The notes: generated from the sequence alone by a model not told the origin. Positions 1 to 9,653 are shown, numbered from the stretch's first letter. The stretch is 64,000 nucleotides of DNA from SZUA-254 sp031379665 (GCA_031379665.1 JANNFI010000110.1:1-64000); one strand, 5' to 3'. Translations and numbers: made by a program.

Positions 1-107
1 GCGATTTCGGGATCCGGAGCGAAATCAACGTCTACATCACGAAGGACAGGAAGGTCGTCGTTCCTGGTGAACCGCGCCAGCGGGAACTCGTGGCCATACT
101 GAAATAA
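1..107 (+). CDS. C-terminal end of an unidentified protein (partial)
   Basis: Only the last 34 codons are inside the window, in the frame starting at base 3 and ending with TAA at 105-107. The tail is a mix of charged and hydrophobic residues and ends in VAILK. No family is recognisable from so short a piece. The stop codon is directly followed by the ATG of the adaptor gene, so it is probably the first or an early gene of the efflux operon; outer-membrane channel or regulator genes often sit here, but nothing seen supports either choice. Confidence 0.6.
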   Translation, partial: DFGIRSEINVYITKDRKVVVPGEPRQRELVAILK

Positions 108-1049
108 ATGCCGCCCGGTATGAAATTCCTCCCCATTGCACTCCTTCTCGTTGTCGCGCTGGTGCTCACCGGCTGCAAGGCCGACGACACAGGCGGCATC
201 TCGGCCTCGGGGACGATCGAAGTCATCGACGTTACCGTCAGCGCGAAGGTGCCGGGCGAGGTCGAACGGCGCTTCGTGGACGAGGGTTCGGTGGTGCGGG
301 TTGGCGATACACTCGCGATCATCCACCACCTCACTGGGGCCCTCGAGCTGAAACAGGCCGAAGCGGCCGCCGCGGCGATGAAGGCGTCGCTCGACCTGCT
401 GCGGCGCGGGTCACGGGAAGAGGACGTCCGGCAGGCGCAGGCCACGATGGAAAACGCCGAGTCCGATTTCCGCCGGGCAGAGACGCTTTTCGCCGGCGGC
501 CTCATCGCGGACAAGGAACTGAGCGACGTGCGGACGCGGTACCTCGTCGCGAAGGAGACCTTCGGGAAGCTCAAGAACGGACCGCTCCCCGAGGAGCTCG
601 AACGAGCAAGAGCGGAATACGACCGCGCCGTCGCGCAGGTGAACATCATAAGGCAGAAGCTCACCGACGCCCGCGTGATCTCACCGGTGAACGGAGTAGT
701 GACGCTGCGCGCGGTGGAGGTGGGGGAGATGGTCCAGGCGGGCTCCGCGATCGTGAGGGTGAGCGTGCTCGAAAACGTCCGACTGGTGATCTACGTCCGG
801 GAGACCGACCTCGGCAGGATCCGGCTCGGCGACGAAGCCCGCGTCACCATCGACGCGTGGCCCGACAGGGCGTTCAAGGGGAAGGTCATCTTCATCTCGC
901 CGACGGCGGAGTTTACCCCGAAGAACGTCCAGACGAAGGAGGAGCGCGTGAAGCTCTCGTTCGCGGTCAAGATCGAAGTCGAGAATCCGGGCGGGGAGCT
1001 GAAGCCGGGGATGCCCGCCGACGCCGTGCTCGGGAATGCCACACCCTGA
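108..1049 (+). CDS. HlyD-family periplasmic adaptor lipoprotein of an ABC exporter
   Basis: This is a membrane-fusion protein linking an inner-membrane exporter to the outer membrane. The N-terminus has a short hydrophobic segment ending in the lipobox LTGC, so the mature protein should be lipid-anchored. A biotinyl-lipoyl half (about residues 30-75), a long alpha-helical hairpin rich in Ala, Glu and Arg (about 80-180), the second lipoyl half, and a beta-barrel region follow, the usual HlyD/YbhG order. The start at 108 directly follows the previous stop; ATG at 120 (MKFLPIAL) is an alternative that fits the signal peptide equally well. The 3' end overlaps the next ATPase gene by 14 bp. The context, with two ATPases and two ABC-2 permeases, resembles YbhGFSR-type drug or metabolite efflux systems; the substrate cannot be told. 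Confidence 0.9.
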   Translation: MPPGMKFLPIALLLVVALVLTGCKADDTGGISASGTIEVIDVTVSAKVPGEVERRFVDEGSVVRVGDTLAIIHHLTGALELKQAEAAAAAMKASLDLLRRGSREEDVRQAQATMENAESDFRRAETLFAGGLIADKELSDVRTRYLVAKETFGKLKNGPLPEELERARAEYDRAVAQVNIIRQKLTDARVISPVNGVVTLRAVEVGEMVQAGSAIVRVSVLENVRLVIYVRETDLGRIRLGDEARVTIDAWPDRAFKGKVIFISPTAEFTPKNVQTKEERVKLSFAVKIEVENPGGELKPGMPADAVLGNATP

Positions 1050-2022
1050 TCCCCCCGGCCCGGTGACCGGCCGGCCAACCGAACCATCTCCCGTCATCTC
1101 CATCACCGGGCTCTCCCGTTCGTTCGGAGAAGTCGTCGCGGTCCGCGGGCTGGACGTGACGGTCAACGCCGGCGAGATGTTCGGCATCGTCGGCCCCGAC
1201 GGATCGGGCAAATCCACCATCATCAGGATGCTCTGCGGCATCCTCACCCCCGGCGCCGGCACGGGATCGATCCTTGGCCAGGACATCGTCAGCGGCCGCG
1301 CCGCGCTCAAGCGGGACCTCGGTTACCTCTCACAGAAATTCACCCTCTACGGCGACCTCTCGGTGGACGAGAACATCGAGTTCTTCGCCGAACTGCATCG
1401 CGTCTTCGACTACGCCGACCTCCGCGAAGAGCTCCTTGAATTCACACAGCTGACGCCCTTCCGCGACCGGCTCGCCGAACGGCTCTCCGGCGGGATGAAG
1501 CAAAAGCTCGCCCTCATCTGCACGCTGATCCATCGCCCGAAGGTCATTTTCCTCGACGAGCCAACGACCGGGGTCGACCCCGTCTCGAGGCGCGAGCTCT
1601 GGGGGCTCCTCCAAAAGCTCAACTCCGATGGGATGACGATCATCCTCTGTACCCCCTACCTCGACGAGGCCGAACGCTGTGCGCGCGTCGCGTTCATCCA
1701 CGACGGCGAACTTCTGCGGGTCGACACGCCCGCGAACCTTCGCCGGATCATCCCGGGACGGATGGTGGAGATCGTCTGCGACAACCCCCGCCGGGCGATC
1801 GAGATCCTGAACGCCGGCGTGGAGTACCAACGCTCGCAGGTGTTTGGCGACAGGATACGGGTCCTGGTGGGTGGGGATGGGTCGGATCGCGATCTCATCG
1901 CCCCCATCGAAACGGTCCTCTCCGGCGCCGGCCTGCCGGTCGCGTCGTGGCGCTTCGTCAAGCCCTCGCTCGAAGACGTATTCATCTATCTGATGCTCAT
2001 GGAAGAGGCGAGCACCCGATGA
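1036..2022 (+). CDS. ABC exporter ATP-binding protein (first of two)
   Basis: This is a nucleotide-binding subunit of an ABC-2 exporter. The Walker A motif is GPDGSGKST (Asp in place of the usual Asn/Arg), the signature is LSGGMKQKLAL, and Walker B is VIFLDEPTTGVDP. A C-terminal extension of about 90 residues ends in the SLEDVFIYLM tail common in the YbhF/CcmA group. The ATG at 1036 lies inside the end of the adaptor gene, and the stop overlaps the second ATPase start as ATGA. In E. coli YbhF the two ATPase modules are fused in one chain; here they are separate genes, so a heterodimer is likely. Confidence 0.92.
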   Translation: MPHPDPPGPVTGRPTEPSPVISITGLSRSFGEVVAVRGLDVTVNAGEMFGIVGPDGSGKSTIIRMLCGILTPGAGTGSILGQDIVSGRAALKRDLGYLSQKFTLYGDLSVDENIEFFAELHRVFDYADLREELLEFTQLTPFRDRLAERLSGGMKQKLALICTLIHRPKVIFLDEPTTGVDPVSRRELWGLLQKLNSDGMTIILCTPYLDEAERCARVAFIHDGELLRVDTPANLRRIIPGRMVEIVCDNPRRAIEILNAGVEYQRSQVFGDRIRVLVGGDGSDRDLIAPIETVLSGAGLPVASWRFVKPSLEDVFIYLMLMEEASTR

Positions 2023-2981
2023 CGCCGAACGGCAACGGCGATTCGATCGTCGTCGAAGGGCTCTCTAAAAAATTCGGAGCGTTCAAGGCCGTCGACGATC
2101 TCTCGTTCACGGTGAAAGAGGGGGAGATCTTCGGTTTCCTCGGCGCGAACGGGGCGGGGAAATCCACGACCATCCGTATGCTGGTCGGCCTCCTTGAACC
2201 CTCCGGCGGCAGGGCCACCGTCGGCGGATTCGACGTGATGAAGCAGGCGCATCTGCTCAAGGCAAACATTGGCTATATGTCGCAGCGCTTTTCCCTTTAC
2301 GACGACCTCACCGTCGAACAGAACATCCGGTTCTTCGGGGGCGTCTATCGCCTCCCGGAGCATACGATCAGGGAACGGCTCGGCTGGGTGACGGAGATGG
2401 CGGGGTTGCACGGTAAGGAGAAGGCGCTCACGGGGACTCTCTCCGGGGGATGGAAACAACGCCTCGCCCTCGGCTGTGCGATCCTGCACAAGCCACGGAT
2501 CGTCTTCCTCGACGAACCGACGAGCGGCGTCGACCCGGTCTCCCGCAGGAAGTTCTGGAAACTGATCGGCGATCTCTCGGAGGAGAAAACCACCGTCCTC
2601 GTCACGACGCACTACCTGGACGAGGCGGAGTACTGCCATCGCCTGCTGATGATCCACGCCGGGCGCGCCGTCGCCGCGGGGAGCCCTGACGAGCTGAAAC
2701 AACGGACCATCAGGTCGCCCATCCTTGAGGTTTCCTGCGACCGGACCGTGGAGGCCTTCGAACTGCTCAGGACCCGTCCGTACGTCCTCGACGCATCGCT
2801 CTTCGGCACGGCGATCCACGCGATGGTGGAGAACGAGGAGGAGGGGACGAGGTCGATCCGCGAAGCCCTCGCCGCCGGCGGGATCAGCGTCGAACGGATC
2901 GAGTCGGTCCGGCCCTCGCTCGAGGACGTCTTCCTCCACGTCCTGCACGACGTCTCGGCTTCAGCCGGGGTGAAATCGTGA
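2019..2981 (+). CDS. ABC exporter ATP-binding protein (second of two)
   Basis: This is the second nucleotide-binding subunit of the same exporter. It has Walker A GANGAGKST, signature LSGGWKQRLAL, Walker B IVFLDEPTSGVDP, and an H-loop in the segment VTTHYLDEAEYC. Its C-terminal tail (SLEDVFLHVL) mirrors that of the neighbouring ATPase, indicating an old duplication. The start at 2019 forms an ATGA overlap with the first ATPase; an upstream in-frame start at 1947 would lie wholly in the preceding gene and is rejected. The stop overlaps the GTG start of the first permease, so the four genes are probably translationally coupled. Confidence 0.92.
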   Translation: MTPNGNGDSIVVEGLSKKFGAFKAVDDLSFTVKEGEIFGFLGANGAGKSTTIRMLVGLLEPSGGRATVGGFDVMKQAHLLKANIGYMSQRFSLYDDLTVEQNIRFFGGVYRLPEHTIRERLGWVTEMAGLHGKEKALTGTLSGGWKQRLALGCAILHKPRIVFLDEPTSGVDPVSRRKFWKLIGDLSEEKTTVLVTTHYLDEAEYCHRLLMIHAGRAVAAGSPDELKQRTIRSPILEVSCDRTVEAFELLRTRPYVLDASLFGTAIHAMVENEEEGTRSIREALAAGGISVERIESVRPSLEDVFLHVLHDVSASAGVKS

Positions 2982-4123
2982 TCAGCAGGCTCAGCTGGCT
3001 CAGACAGATCCGGCCGGTCGTGGTCAAGGAGTTCCGGCAAATTCGTCGCGACCCGACGTCGCTCGGCCTCCTGATCGGCCTCCCCGCGGTTTTGATCATC
3101 CTGGTCGGGTACGCGCTGAACTTCGACGTGAAGCACACGCCGATGGTGGTCATCGACTGGGACAACTCCCCCCGGAGCAGGGAGTACCTCGAGAAGTTCG
3201 CCCACACGGAATATTTCAGCTACGACGGAAAGGTCGCTTCGTACCGCGAGGTCGAGGACCTCTTCCTCAGGGACGAGGCAAAAATCTGCATCGTGGTCCC
3301 GCATCGCTTCGGGAGCGACCTCGCGCGCGGGGAGGATGTGCGGGTTCAACTGCTCGTCGACGGTTCGGACGCGAACACCGGCCTCCAGTCGATGTCGAAC
3401 GCCGCGAGGATCACGACCGAATATTCTGGCCGGGTGCGCCTCGCGGCCTCCGAGCGAATGGGACAGCCCCTGACGACCCTAATCGATTTCAGGCCGCGGG
3501 TCTGGTACAACGAAAACCTCGTCTCATCGAAATACCTGATCCCGGGTTTGATCGGGTTGATTTTGGTGTTAACGGCGGTCGTCTCGACGTCGCTGACAGT
3601 GGTGCGCGAAAAAGAGAGGGGGACGATGGAACAGATCATCGTATCGCCCCTCCACCCGCTGCAGCTGATCCTGGGCAAGACCATCCCCTACCTCCTGATC
3701 AGCCTCGTGGCCGCCACGGCGATCCTGCTCATTGGATATCTCCTCTTCGACATCGTGGTCGAGGGGAGCCTTGTCTTGCTGTACGCCGCGATCACCATCA
3801 TGATCGTCGGGGCCCTCGGGCAGGGCCTGCTGATTTCCTCAGTCACTGATTCCCAGCAGGTGGCCTTTATGATGGCCATCTTCAGTTCGTTGTTGCCGTC
3901 GTTCGTCCTCTCCGGGTTCGTGTTCCCGATTTCCAGCATGCCGCCGGCACTCCAGGTGCTCTCGAACGTCGCGGTAGCGAAATTCTTCCTGGTGATCATC
4001 AGGAGCGTGATGTCGAAGGGGGCCGGGTGGGCGGCGGTGTGGCCGGAATTCCTGTCGCTGATCGCTTTCGCGACGGTGACGATCGGCGTCAGCGTCGTCC
4101 GGCTAAGTCGGAGGAGGGACTGA
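2978..4123 (+). CDS. ABC-2 type permease (first of two)
   Basis: This is a membrane subunit of the exporter, 381 residues. It has the ABC-2/DrrB-YhhJ layout: a cytoplasmic N-terminal stretch, one membrane helix (about 28-47), a large periplasmic domain of about 130 residues, then five helices from about residue 185 onward. The conserved amphipathic segment after the second helix, VVREKERGTMEQIIVSP, is the coupling region that contacts the ATPases. Translation starts at GTG 2978, overlapping the previous stop. It pairs with the next gene to form the transmembrane pore. Confidence 0.9.
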   Translation: MISRLSWLRQIRPVVVKEFRQIRRDPTSLGLLIGLPAVLIILVGYALNFDVKHTPMVVIDWDNSPRSREYLEKFAHTEYFSYDGKVASYREVEDLFLRDEAKICIVVPHRFGSDLARGEDVRVQLLVDGSDANTGLQSMSNAARITTEYSGRVRLAASERMGQPLTTLIDFRPRVWYNENLVSSKYLIPGLIGLILVLTAVVSTSLTVVREKERGTMEQIIVSPLHPLQLILGKTIPYLLISLVAATAILLIGYLLFDIVVEGSLVLLYAAITIMIVGALGQGLLISSVTDSQQVAFMMAIFSSLLPSFVLSGFVFPISSMPPALQVLSNVAVAKFFLVIIRSVMSKGAGWAAVWPEFLSLIAFATVTIGVSVVRLSRRRD

Positions 4124-4125
4124 CG

Positions 4126-5274
4126 ATGATGGGGGTCCTGGGAGTCCTCGCCACCCTCGTCCGGAAGGAATTTTTCCTCATCCGGCGTGACAAGCGGATG
4201 CTCACCCTTTCGATCGTCGCGCCGATCCTGCAGGTGCTCCTGCTCGGGTACGCGGCCACCACCGACATCAGGGGAAGCCGGCTGATCGTGGCCGACCTGG
4301 ACCGAACGCCGGAGAGCCGGGACTTCATCAGGAAGTTCACCAGCACTGAGTACTTTACCTTCGCGTACTCGGCCGACAATTACGACGAGGTGGACGACTA
4401 CCTGATGCGCGGAGACGTGTCGGCGGCGCTCCTCATCCCGCCGCGCTTCGGCGACAACATCGTCGCGGGAAAAACGGCCGTCCTCGAGGTCATCTTCGAC
4501 GGGACCGACGCCAACACGGCGAGCATCCTCCTCGGGTACGCCACCCAGATCGTCGGTTCATATTCGCAGGCCATCGCGCCCGTGATGCGTGTCGCCGGCG
4601 GGTCGGGGGACGGCCAGGTCCTGCCCGGGCGCATCACACCGGAACCGAGGGTCTGGTTCAACCCCGACCTGAAGAGCCAGTACTTCATGGTGCCCGGGGT
4701 GGTGGCCCTGGTGCTGATGATCATCACGATGACGCTTACCTCGCTCGCGATCGTCAAGGAGAAGGAGATGGGGACGCTCGAACAGCTGATGGTCGCGCCG
4801 ATCCGTCCGTACCAGCTCATCCTCGGGAAGTTGATCCCGTTCGTGATACTCGGCTTCGGGAGCGTCACGATCATCCTCACGGTGGCGAAGTTCTGGTTCG
4901 GCATTCCGATGCGCGGCGACCTGGCGACACTCTTCGCCCTCTCCGGCCTCTTCATCATGACGACGCTCGGCCTCGGGCTCTTCATCTCGACAATCGCGAA
5001 GAGCCAGCAGCAGGCGATGCTGATCGCGCAGTTTTTCTTCTTCATGCCTTTTACCTTTTTGGGGGGATTCGCATTCCCGATCCAGAACATGCCCGAACCG
5101 ATCCAGTGGCTGACCTACCTCATCCCGCTGAGGTATTTCCTCGAGATCCTGCGCGGGGTGTTCCTGAAGGGGGCGGGGTTCCAGGAGCTCTGGTTTCAGG
5201 CGACGATGCTCGCAGTCCTCGGGACGACGATCTTTACCCTGAGCGTCCTGCGGTTCAAGAGCCGGCTGTCATAA
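4126..5274 (+). CDS. ABC-2 type permease (second of two)
   Basis: This is a paralogue of the preceding permease with the same architecture: an N-terminal helix, a periplasmic domain and five C-terminal helices, with coupling segment IVKEKEMGTLEQLMVAP. The ATG at 4126 is chosen because GAGGAGG at 4111-4117 is a strong ribosome-binding site nine bases upstream and the previous gene stops at 4123; the longer frame from 4027 lies inside that gene. The operon ends here, followed by a large hairpin at 5294-5331. Confidence 0.9.
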   Translation: MMGVLGVLATLVRKEFFLIRRDKRMLTLSIVAPILQVLLLGYAATTDIRGSRLIVADLDRTPESRDFIRKFTSTEYFTFAYSADNYDEVDDYLMRGDVSAALLIPPRFGDNIVAGKTAVLEVIFDGTDANTASILLGYATQIVGSYSQAIAPVMRVAGGSGDGQVLPGRITPEPRVWFNPDLKSQYFMVPGVVALVLMIITMTLTSLAIVKEKEMGTLEQLMVAPIRPYQLILGKLIPFVILGFGSVTIILTVAKFWFGIPMRGDLATLFALSGLFIMTTLGLGLFISTIAKSQQQAMLIAQFFFFMPFTFLGGFAFPIQNMPEPIQWLTYLIPLRYFLEILRGVFLKGAGFQELWFQATMLAVLGTTIFTLSVLRFKSRLS

Positions 5275-5293
5275 CACGATAAAACCGGCGCCG

Positions 5294-5331
5294 CGGGCGA
5301 GGTCGAGGGTTCAGATTGCGACCCTCGCCCG
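5294..5331 (+). terminator. Hairpin at the end of the exporter operon
   Basis: The arms at 5294-5305 and 5319-5331 pair over 12 bp with one bulged C, forming a very GC-rich stem with a loop of about 13 bases. No T-run follows on the plus strand, so it may act as an mRNA 3' stabiliser or with Rho rather than as a classic intrinsic terminator. The rest of the 5275-5415 gap contains TTGATT at 5341 as a possible -35 box of the next operon, but the matching -10 (TTCTTT) is poor. Confidence 0.45.
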
Positions 5332-5415
5332 TCGCGCTCCTTGATTTCGGCCGGTATTTTTTCTTCTTTACCCGACAGCCCACGATCCGTTCGTCATACA
5401 CGCATAGGAAGACTG

Positions 5416-7356
5416 ATGACCCGTCACGATCAACACTCCGGTGGGAGCCACACGACAACCCCGCGGCGCACGATCCTCCTCCGGAACGGCCTTGAGGCCT
5501 CATATCCCGATGTGTATACGAAGGAGGCCATTACGGCGATGGAAGTGCTTGTCCCGTTCGACGAGCGCCGCAAATCGTTGATGACCGGGAGGATGCGGCG
5601 ACGGACGCAGAGAAGTGTCGAGCGGCAGCGGATCGGATTCCTGGCGGCCGACAGTGTGATTCCCGGTACCACGATCAGGGTGAGGGACGCGCGCGCCGGG
5701 CGTTTCGCCGGCCCGGAAATCCCGCCCGACCTCCGGCGGCAGTGGATCCAGGGGACCGGCCCCGGCGCACGGCCGAACACGCCGCTCAAATCGAGCATCA
5801 GGAACGTGGCGTACGCCCTGCTTTCCGGAGCGGACGGTTGGATGTTCGACGGCGAAGACGCGATGGGGCAGATCTCGACGATGTCGCTCGATAACCAGCG
5901 CAACCTGAAACTGGCTTTCGCGGGCGATCCGGTGTTTCTGGAAGTCGCCGAAGAGGTCTCCATCGAGATGAACCGGTGGGCCGTGGAATTCCTCGGACGC
6001 CCGGTCATCGGCGACTGGAGGGAGCAGCTCTCCTTCACCACGAAAATATTCCGGGCCCGCGGTCTCCACCTGGACGATCGGCACATCCGGCTCGGCACCG
6101 GCGAGTCCTTCTCCGCATCGATCGTGGATCTGTCGCTCTACGTCGTCAACAACTACCGGCAACTTCAAAAATCCGGATCGTCCATCGTGCTGTATCTTCC
6201 GAAAATCCAGACCGCGGAGGAGGCGGCGCTCTGGAACGATTTGCTCAACGCCCTCGAACTCCACCTGGGACTTCCGCCCGGCTCGATAAAGGTCTACGTC
6301 CTCGTCGAGCAGATCGAGGCGACCTTCCAGCTGATGGAAATCCGGGCGGCCCTCGGCCTCCACTTCGTCGGGTACAATACGGGTCGTTGGGACTACATCA
6401 ATAGCGTCTCCGACGCGATGGCCTGGGAAACGTCCTTCGTCAATCCCAACATCGAGTCCGTCGTGATGACGTACGGTTATATGCGGACATACGAGGACCG
6501 GGTCCGCCGCGCTGTGAACACGCCCGACGCCAACGGCAATTTCGCGCTCTGGCAGGGGGGAATGGAACCAAACATCCCCGTCGGCTCGACGACGGGCGTC
6601 GCGGACGGGATGGCAAGGGCGGTGGCGGGCGCCAGGCGTGAACAACGCGAAGGCGCGAGTGGAAAGTGGGTGGCCCACTGGAAGATGGTGCATATCATCA
6701 GGCCGGTCTGGGAAGATGCCGGATCGGTGAACCAGCTCGGCAGGCCGTCCCCCCCGCTGACCTACACCGATGCCGACGCCACCGACCTCGCAATGCTCGA
6801 ACCGGCGCCCCGGACCGTGCGGGGGGCCAGAAACCTCCTGAGCGTTGCCCTCCAGTACGGTAACGCCTTCGGGCAGGGGTTCCAGGCGGCCGCGCTCAAA
6901 CCGGCCGATTTTTTCTCTGACGGCGACGTGCTCTATCTGATGGAAGACATGGCGACCGGCGAGATCCGGCTGAGCATCCTCTGGGAATGGCTCCACAAGG
7001 GAGCGGGATTTACCGAGGACGACCCCGGGACGGGTGTGAAGGCCGGTGACCCCTTCACCATGGCGCTGTTCGAGCGGCTCTGCGACGAGGAGTACGACAA
7101 ACTGCTCCGGGCGAGGAACAAGGACGTGCACGACGATTCGAAAGCCACCACCCTCCCGATCGCCCTCGAAATCGTCAGGACCTATGTGACGGAGAGCACT
7201 AAAATTCCCTGGTATATTGATTTATTGAACATCAACCTGGACAACCACGACCTGGTTCGGGCGAAGGAGAGGATACGGCTCTACCTCGAGGCCCTGAAAA
7301 ATAAAGGGTCCAGGATCACCGAAAACCTTGATTTTCGTCCCGTACGCAAAGCATAA
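5416..7356 (+). CDS. aceB: Malate synthase
   Basis: This enzyme condenses glyoxylate with acetyl-CoA to malate, the second step of the glyoxylate bypass. The 646-residue chain carries malate synthase landmarks: the segment ADGWMFDGEDAMGQ near residue 150 (glyoxylate/Mg site region), the strand VYVLVEQIEA, and the signature GYNTGRWDYINS with its conserved Arg. The length is above the roughly 530 of E. coli AceB and below the roughly 720 of GlcB; the extra length lies in the N-terminal 80 residues and the middle. The ATG at 5416 has AGGAA at 5406-5410; an upstream TTG frame at 5341 would run through the promoter region. The isocitrate lyase gene follows 20 bp later, so the pair is one operon. 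Confidence 0.93.
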   Translation: MTRHDQHSGGSHTTTPRRTILLRNGLEASYPDVYTKEAITAMEVLVPFDERRKSLMTGRMRRRTQRSVERQRIGFLAADSVIPGTTIRVRDARAGRFAGPEIPPDLRRQWIQGTGPGARPNTPLKSSIRNVAYALLSGADGWMFDGEDAMGQISTMSLDNQRNLKLAFAGDPVFLEVAEEVSIEMNRWAVEFLGRPVIGDWREQLSFTTKIFRARGLHLDDRHIRLGTGESFSASIVDLSLYVVNNYRQLQKSGSSIVLYLPKIQTAEEAALWNDLLNALELHLGLPPGSIKVYVLVEQIEATFQLMEIRAALGLHFVGYNTGRWDYINSVSDAMAWETSFVNPNIESVVMTYGYMRTYEDRVRRAVNTPDANGNFALWQGGMEPNIPVGSTTGVADGMARAVAGARREQREGASGKWVAHWKMVHIIRPVWEDAGSVNQLGRPSPPLTYTDADATDLAMLEPAPRTVRGARNLLSVALQYGNAFGQGFQAAALKPADFFSDGDVLYLMEDMATGEIRLSILWEWLHKGAGFTEDDPGTGVKAGDPFTMALFERLCDEEYDKLLRARNKDVHDDSKATTLPIALEIVRTYVTESTKIPWYIDLLNINLDNHDLVRAKERIRLYLEALKNKGSRITENLDFRPVRKA

Positions 7357-7376
7357 CCAATCACAGCGGTGTTCTT

Positions 7377-9653
7377 ATGGATAGCCTCTCTACGGCCGTC
7401 GCCGACATCAGGCGATGGTTCGACAGTCCCCGGTTCCGCGGGCTCATACGCCTCTATACTCCACGCCAGGTCGCGGAACAGCGCGGTACGATCGAATCGG
7501 AGTACCCGGTCGCCGCAGCAGCGGCCGCCGCGTTCTACGATCGCCTGCGGGAACTCTTTGCAAAACGCCGACAGATCACGACCTTCGGCCCCTACTCGCC
7601 CGGACAGGCGGTGGCGATCAAGCGGATGGGCATCGAGGCGATCTATCTCGGCGGATGGGCCACCTCTGCGAAAGGATCGGTGACCGAAGACCCCGGTCCC
7701 GACCTGGCGAGTTATCCCCTGAGTCAGGTGCCGGACGAGGCGGCCTCGCTCGTACGGGCGCTCCTTTCGGCCGATAAGAATCAACACTTCGCCAGGTCGA
7801 GGATGTCCGCCGATGAGCTGGCGGCGACGCCGGCCGTGGACTACCGCCCTTTCATCATCGCCGACGCCGACACCGGGCACGGGGGAGAGGCCCACGTGAG
7901 GAACCTCGTCCGCAGGTTCGTGGAAGTGGGGGTGCCCGGCTACCACATCGAAGATCAGAAGCCCGGCGTGAAAAAATGCGGGCACCAGGCCGGGAAAGTG
8001 CTGGTCGCATCGGACGAGCAGATCAAACGGTTGAATTCAGCGCGCTTCCAGCTGGATATCATGAAGGTCCCCGGCATCATCGTGGCCCGGACCGACGCCG
8101 AAGCGGCCACGTTCATCGATACCAGAGGTGACGAGCGAGACCACCCCTTCATCCTGGGGGCGACGAACCGCGACCTTCCCGGCTACAAGGACGCCTATAT
8201 GGCGGTCATCAGAAAATTTTACGACGGCGGGATCCGGGAGATCAACGGACACCTGCTCTACAGAACATCGGACGCGGCCAACCGCCGCGCGTCGGCGTGG
8301 CTCGAGCAGTCCGGCCTGAATGCCGCGATCAACGAACAGATTACGGTGATCAAAGGGGCGGAAGCCTCCGGCGGGGGCGACACCGGTGCCTCCGAGCAGG
8401 CCCTCGACACCGTGATCAACCGGTTCCTCGACCAGTGGCAGATGGAGGCGGGCCTGAAAACCTACGGCGAGGCCGTCGCCGACGCGATGAAGTACGGCGT
8501 CGACGAAGGGATGGAATGGGAGCTGACGATCGACCAATGGAACGGGTTCGCCCACACGGCGTCGCTCGAGGAAGCCGCGGAGAAAGCGTCCTCGATGGGG
8601 GTCCGCATCGGGTGGGATTGCGAGATGGCCCGCACGCCTGAGGGATATTACCAGGTCCGCGGCGGAATCGACTACGCCATCGCCAAGTCTCTCGCCGCCG
8701 CGCCCTTCGCGGACCTGATCTGGATGGAAACGAAAACCGCCGACCTGGCCGACGCGAAGAAGTTCGCCGCCGCGATCCACGCCGCGTACCCGGAGAAGAT
8801 GCTCGCCTACAATCTCTCCCCATCGTTCAACTGGGACACGACCGGGATGAGCGACGCGGAGATGAAAAAATTTCCGATGGAACTGGGTAAACTCGGCTAC
8901 GTGTTCAATTTCATCACCTACGGCGGCCACCAGATCGACGGATTGGTCTCTGAGGAATTCGCGACCGCGCTGAAGGAGGATGGAATGCTCGCCCTGGCGC
9001 GGCTCCAGCGGAAATTGCGCCTGGTGAATTCACCCTATAAGACACCCCAGACCCACGTCGGCGGGCCGCGATCGGACGCCGCGCTGATGGCCTCTACCGG
9101 CCGGACGGCCACCACGAAGGCGATGGGAAAGGGATCGACACAGTACCAACACCTGTTGCAGACGGAAATCCCACCCAAGGTCCTGGAAGAGTGGCTCGGG
9201 ATCTGGTCGGGGCACTATGCCATCGCGGACAAGCTGCGGGTGCGCCTGCGTCCCCATACGGCAGGCTCGGACCTGTTGACGCTGAACGTCCTCGACGGAA
9301 AAGGGGGGGTGGTCGCCGACGTCATCTTTACGGTGATCCAGGACCGCAGAAACCGCACGTTTCTTTCCATTCGCGACCAGAACAACTTCAGGAAGGAGTA
9401 TCGGCAAAAAAGGCTGATGACCCTGATGAACGTGTTCCTGATCCACCGCTACCGACCGGTGTCGGTCCACTACGTCACCCCGACCGAAGACAACCTGCGC
9501 CAGGCTGAGGGGACGAAGGCCCTGGGGATCTACTCGCAGGTGAACACCGAGGTCGGGGATATCATCGTGGCGGCGGTGAATGCAAAGTATATGAAGGCGC
9601 TGATGCGGACCGACGGGGTGGCGTTGAAGAAACTGATCGTCAAGGGGGCATAA
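7377..9653 (+). CDS. aceA: Isocitrate lyase, long ICL2-type
   Basis: This enzyme cleaves isocitrate to succinate and glyoxylate. The catalytic signature KKCGH is at residues 199-203 (Cys201), preceded by the Mg-binding segment IADADTGHGG. At 758 residues it is far longer than the usual 430-540 and matches from end to end the layout I recall for mycobacterial ICL2 (AceAa/AceAb): lyase barrel, helical insertion, and a C-terminal domain of about 150 residues that in M. tuberculosis ICL2 binds acetyl-CoA or propionyl-CoA and activates the enzyme. Shared stretches include GKGSTQYQHLLQTE and LRQAEGTKALGI-like segments. Such a protein paired with malate synthase implies growth on acetate or fatty acids. 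Its stop codon is part of the A-run flanking the hairpin at 9658-9682. Confidence 0.95.
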   Translation: MDSLSTAVADIRRWFDSPRFRGLIRLYTPRQVAEQRGTIESEYPVAAAAAAAFYDRLRELFAKRRQITTFGPYSPGQAVAIKRMGIEAIYLGGWATSAKGSVTEDPGPDLASYPLSQVPDEAASLVRALLSADKNQHFARSRMSADELAATPAVDYRPFIIADADTGHGGEAHVRNLVRRFVEVGVPGYHIEDQKPGVKKCGHQAGKVLVASDEQIKRLNSARFQLDIMKVPGIIVARTDAEAATFIDTRGDERDHPFILGATNRDLPGYKDAYMAVIRKFYDGGIREINGHLLYRTSDAANRRASAWLEQSGLNAAINEQITVIKGAEASGGGDTGASEQALDTVINRFLDQWQMEAGLKTYGEAVADAMKYGVDEGMEWELTIDQWNGFAHTASLEEAAEKASSMGVRIGWDCEMARTPEGYYQVRGGIDYAIAKSLAAAPFADLIWMETKTADLADAKKFAAAIHAAYPEKMLAYNLSPSFNWDTTGMSDAEMKKFPMELGKLGYVFNFITYGGHQIDGLVSEEFATALKEDGMLALARLQRKLRLVNSPYKTPQTHVGGPRSDAALMASTGRTATTKAMGKGSTQYQHLLQTEIPPKVLEEWLGIWSGHYAIADKLRVRLRPHTAGSDLLTLNVLDGKGGVVADVIFTVIQDRRNRTFLSIRDQNNFRKEYRQKRLMTLMNVFLIHRYRPVSVHYVTPTEDNLRQAEGTKALGIYSQVNTEVGDIIVAAVNAKYMKALMRTDGVALKKLIVKGA

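Noticed and set aside
5341..5370. Promoter of the glyoxylate operon (TTGATT plus 17 bp)
   Set aside because: The matching -10 box would be TTCTTT, too poor to list as a feature.
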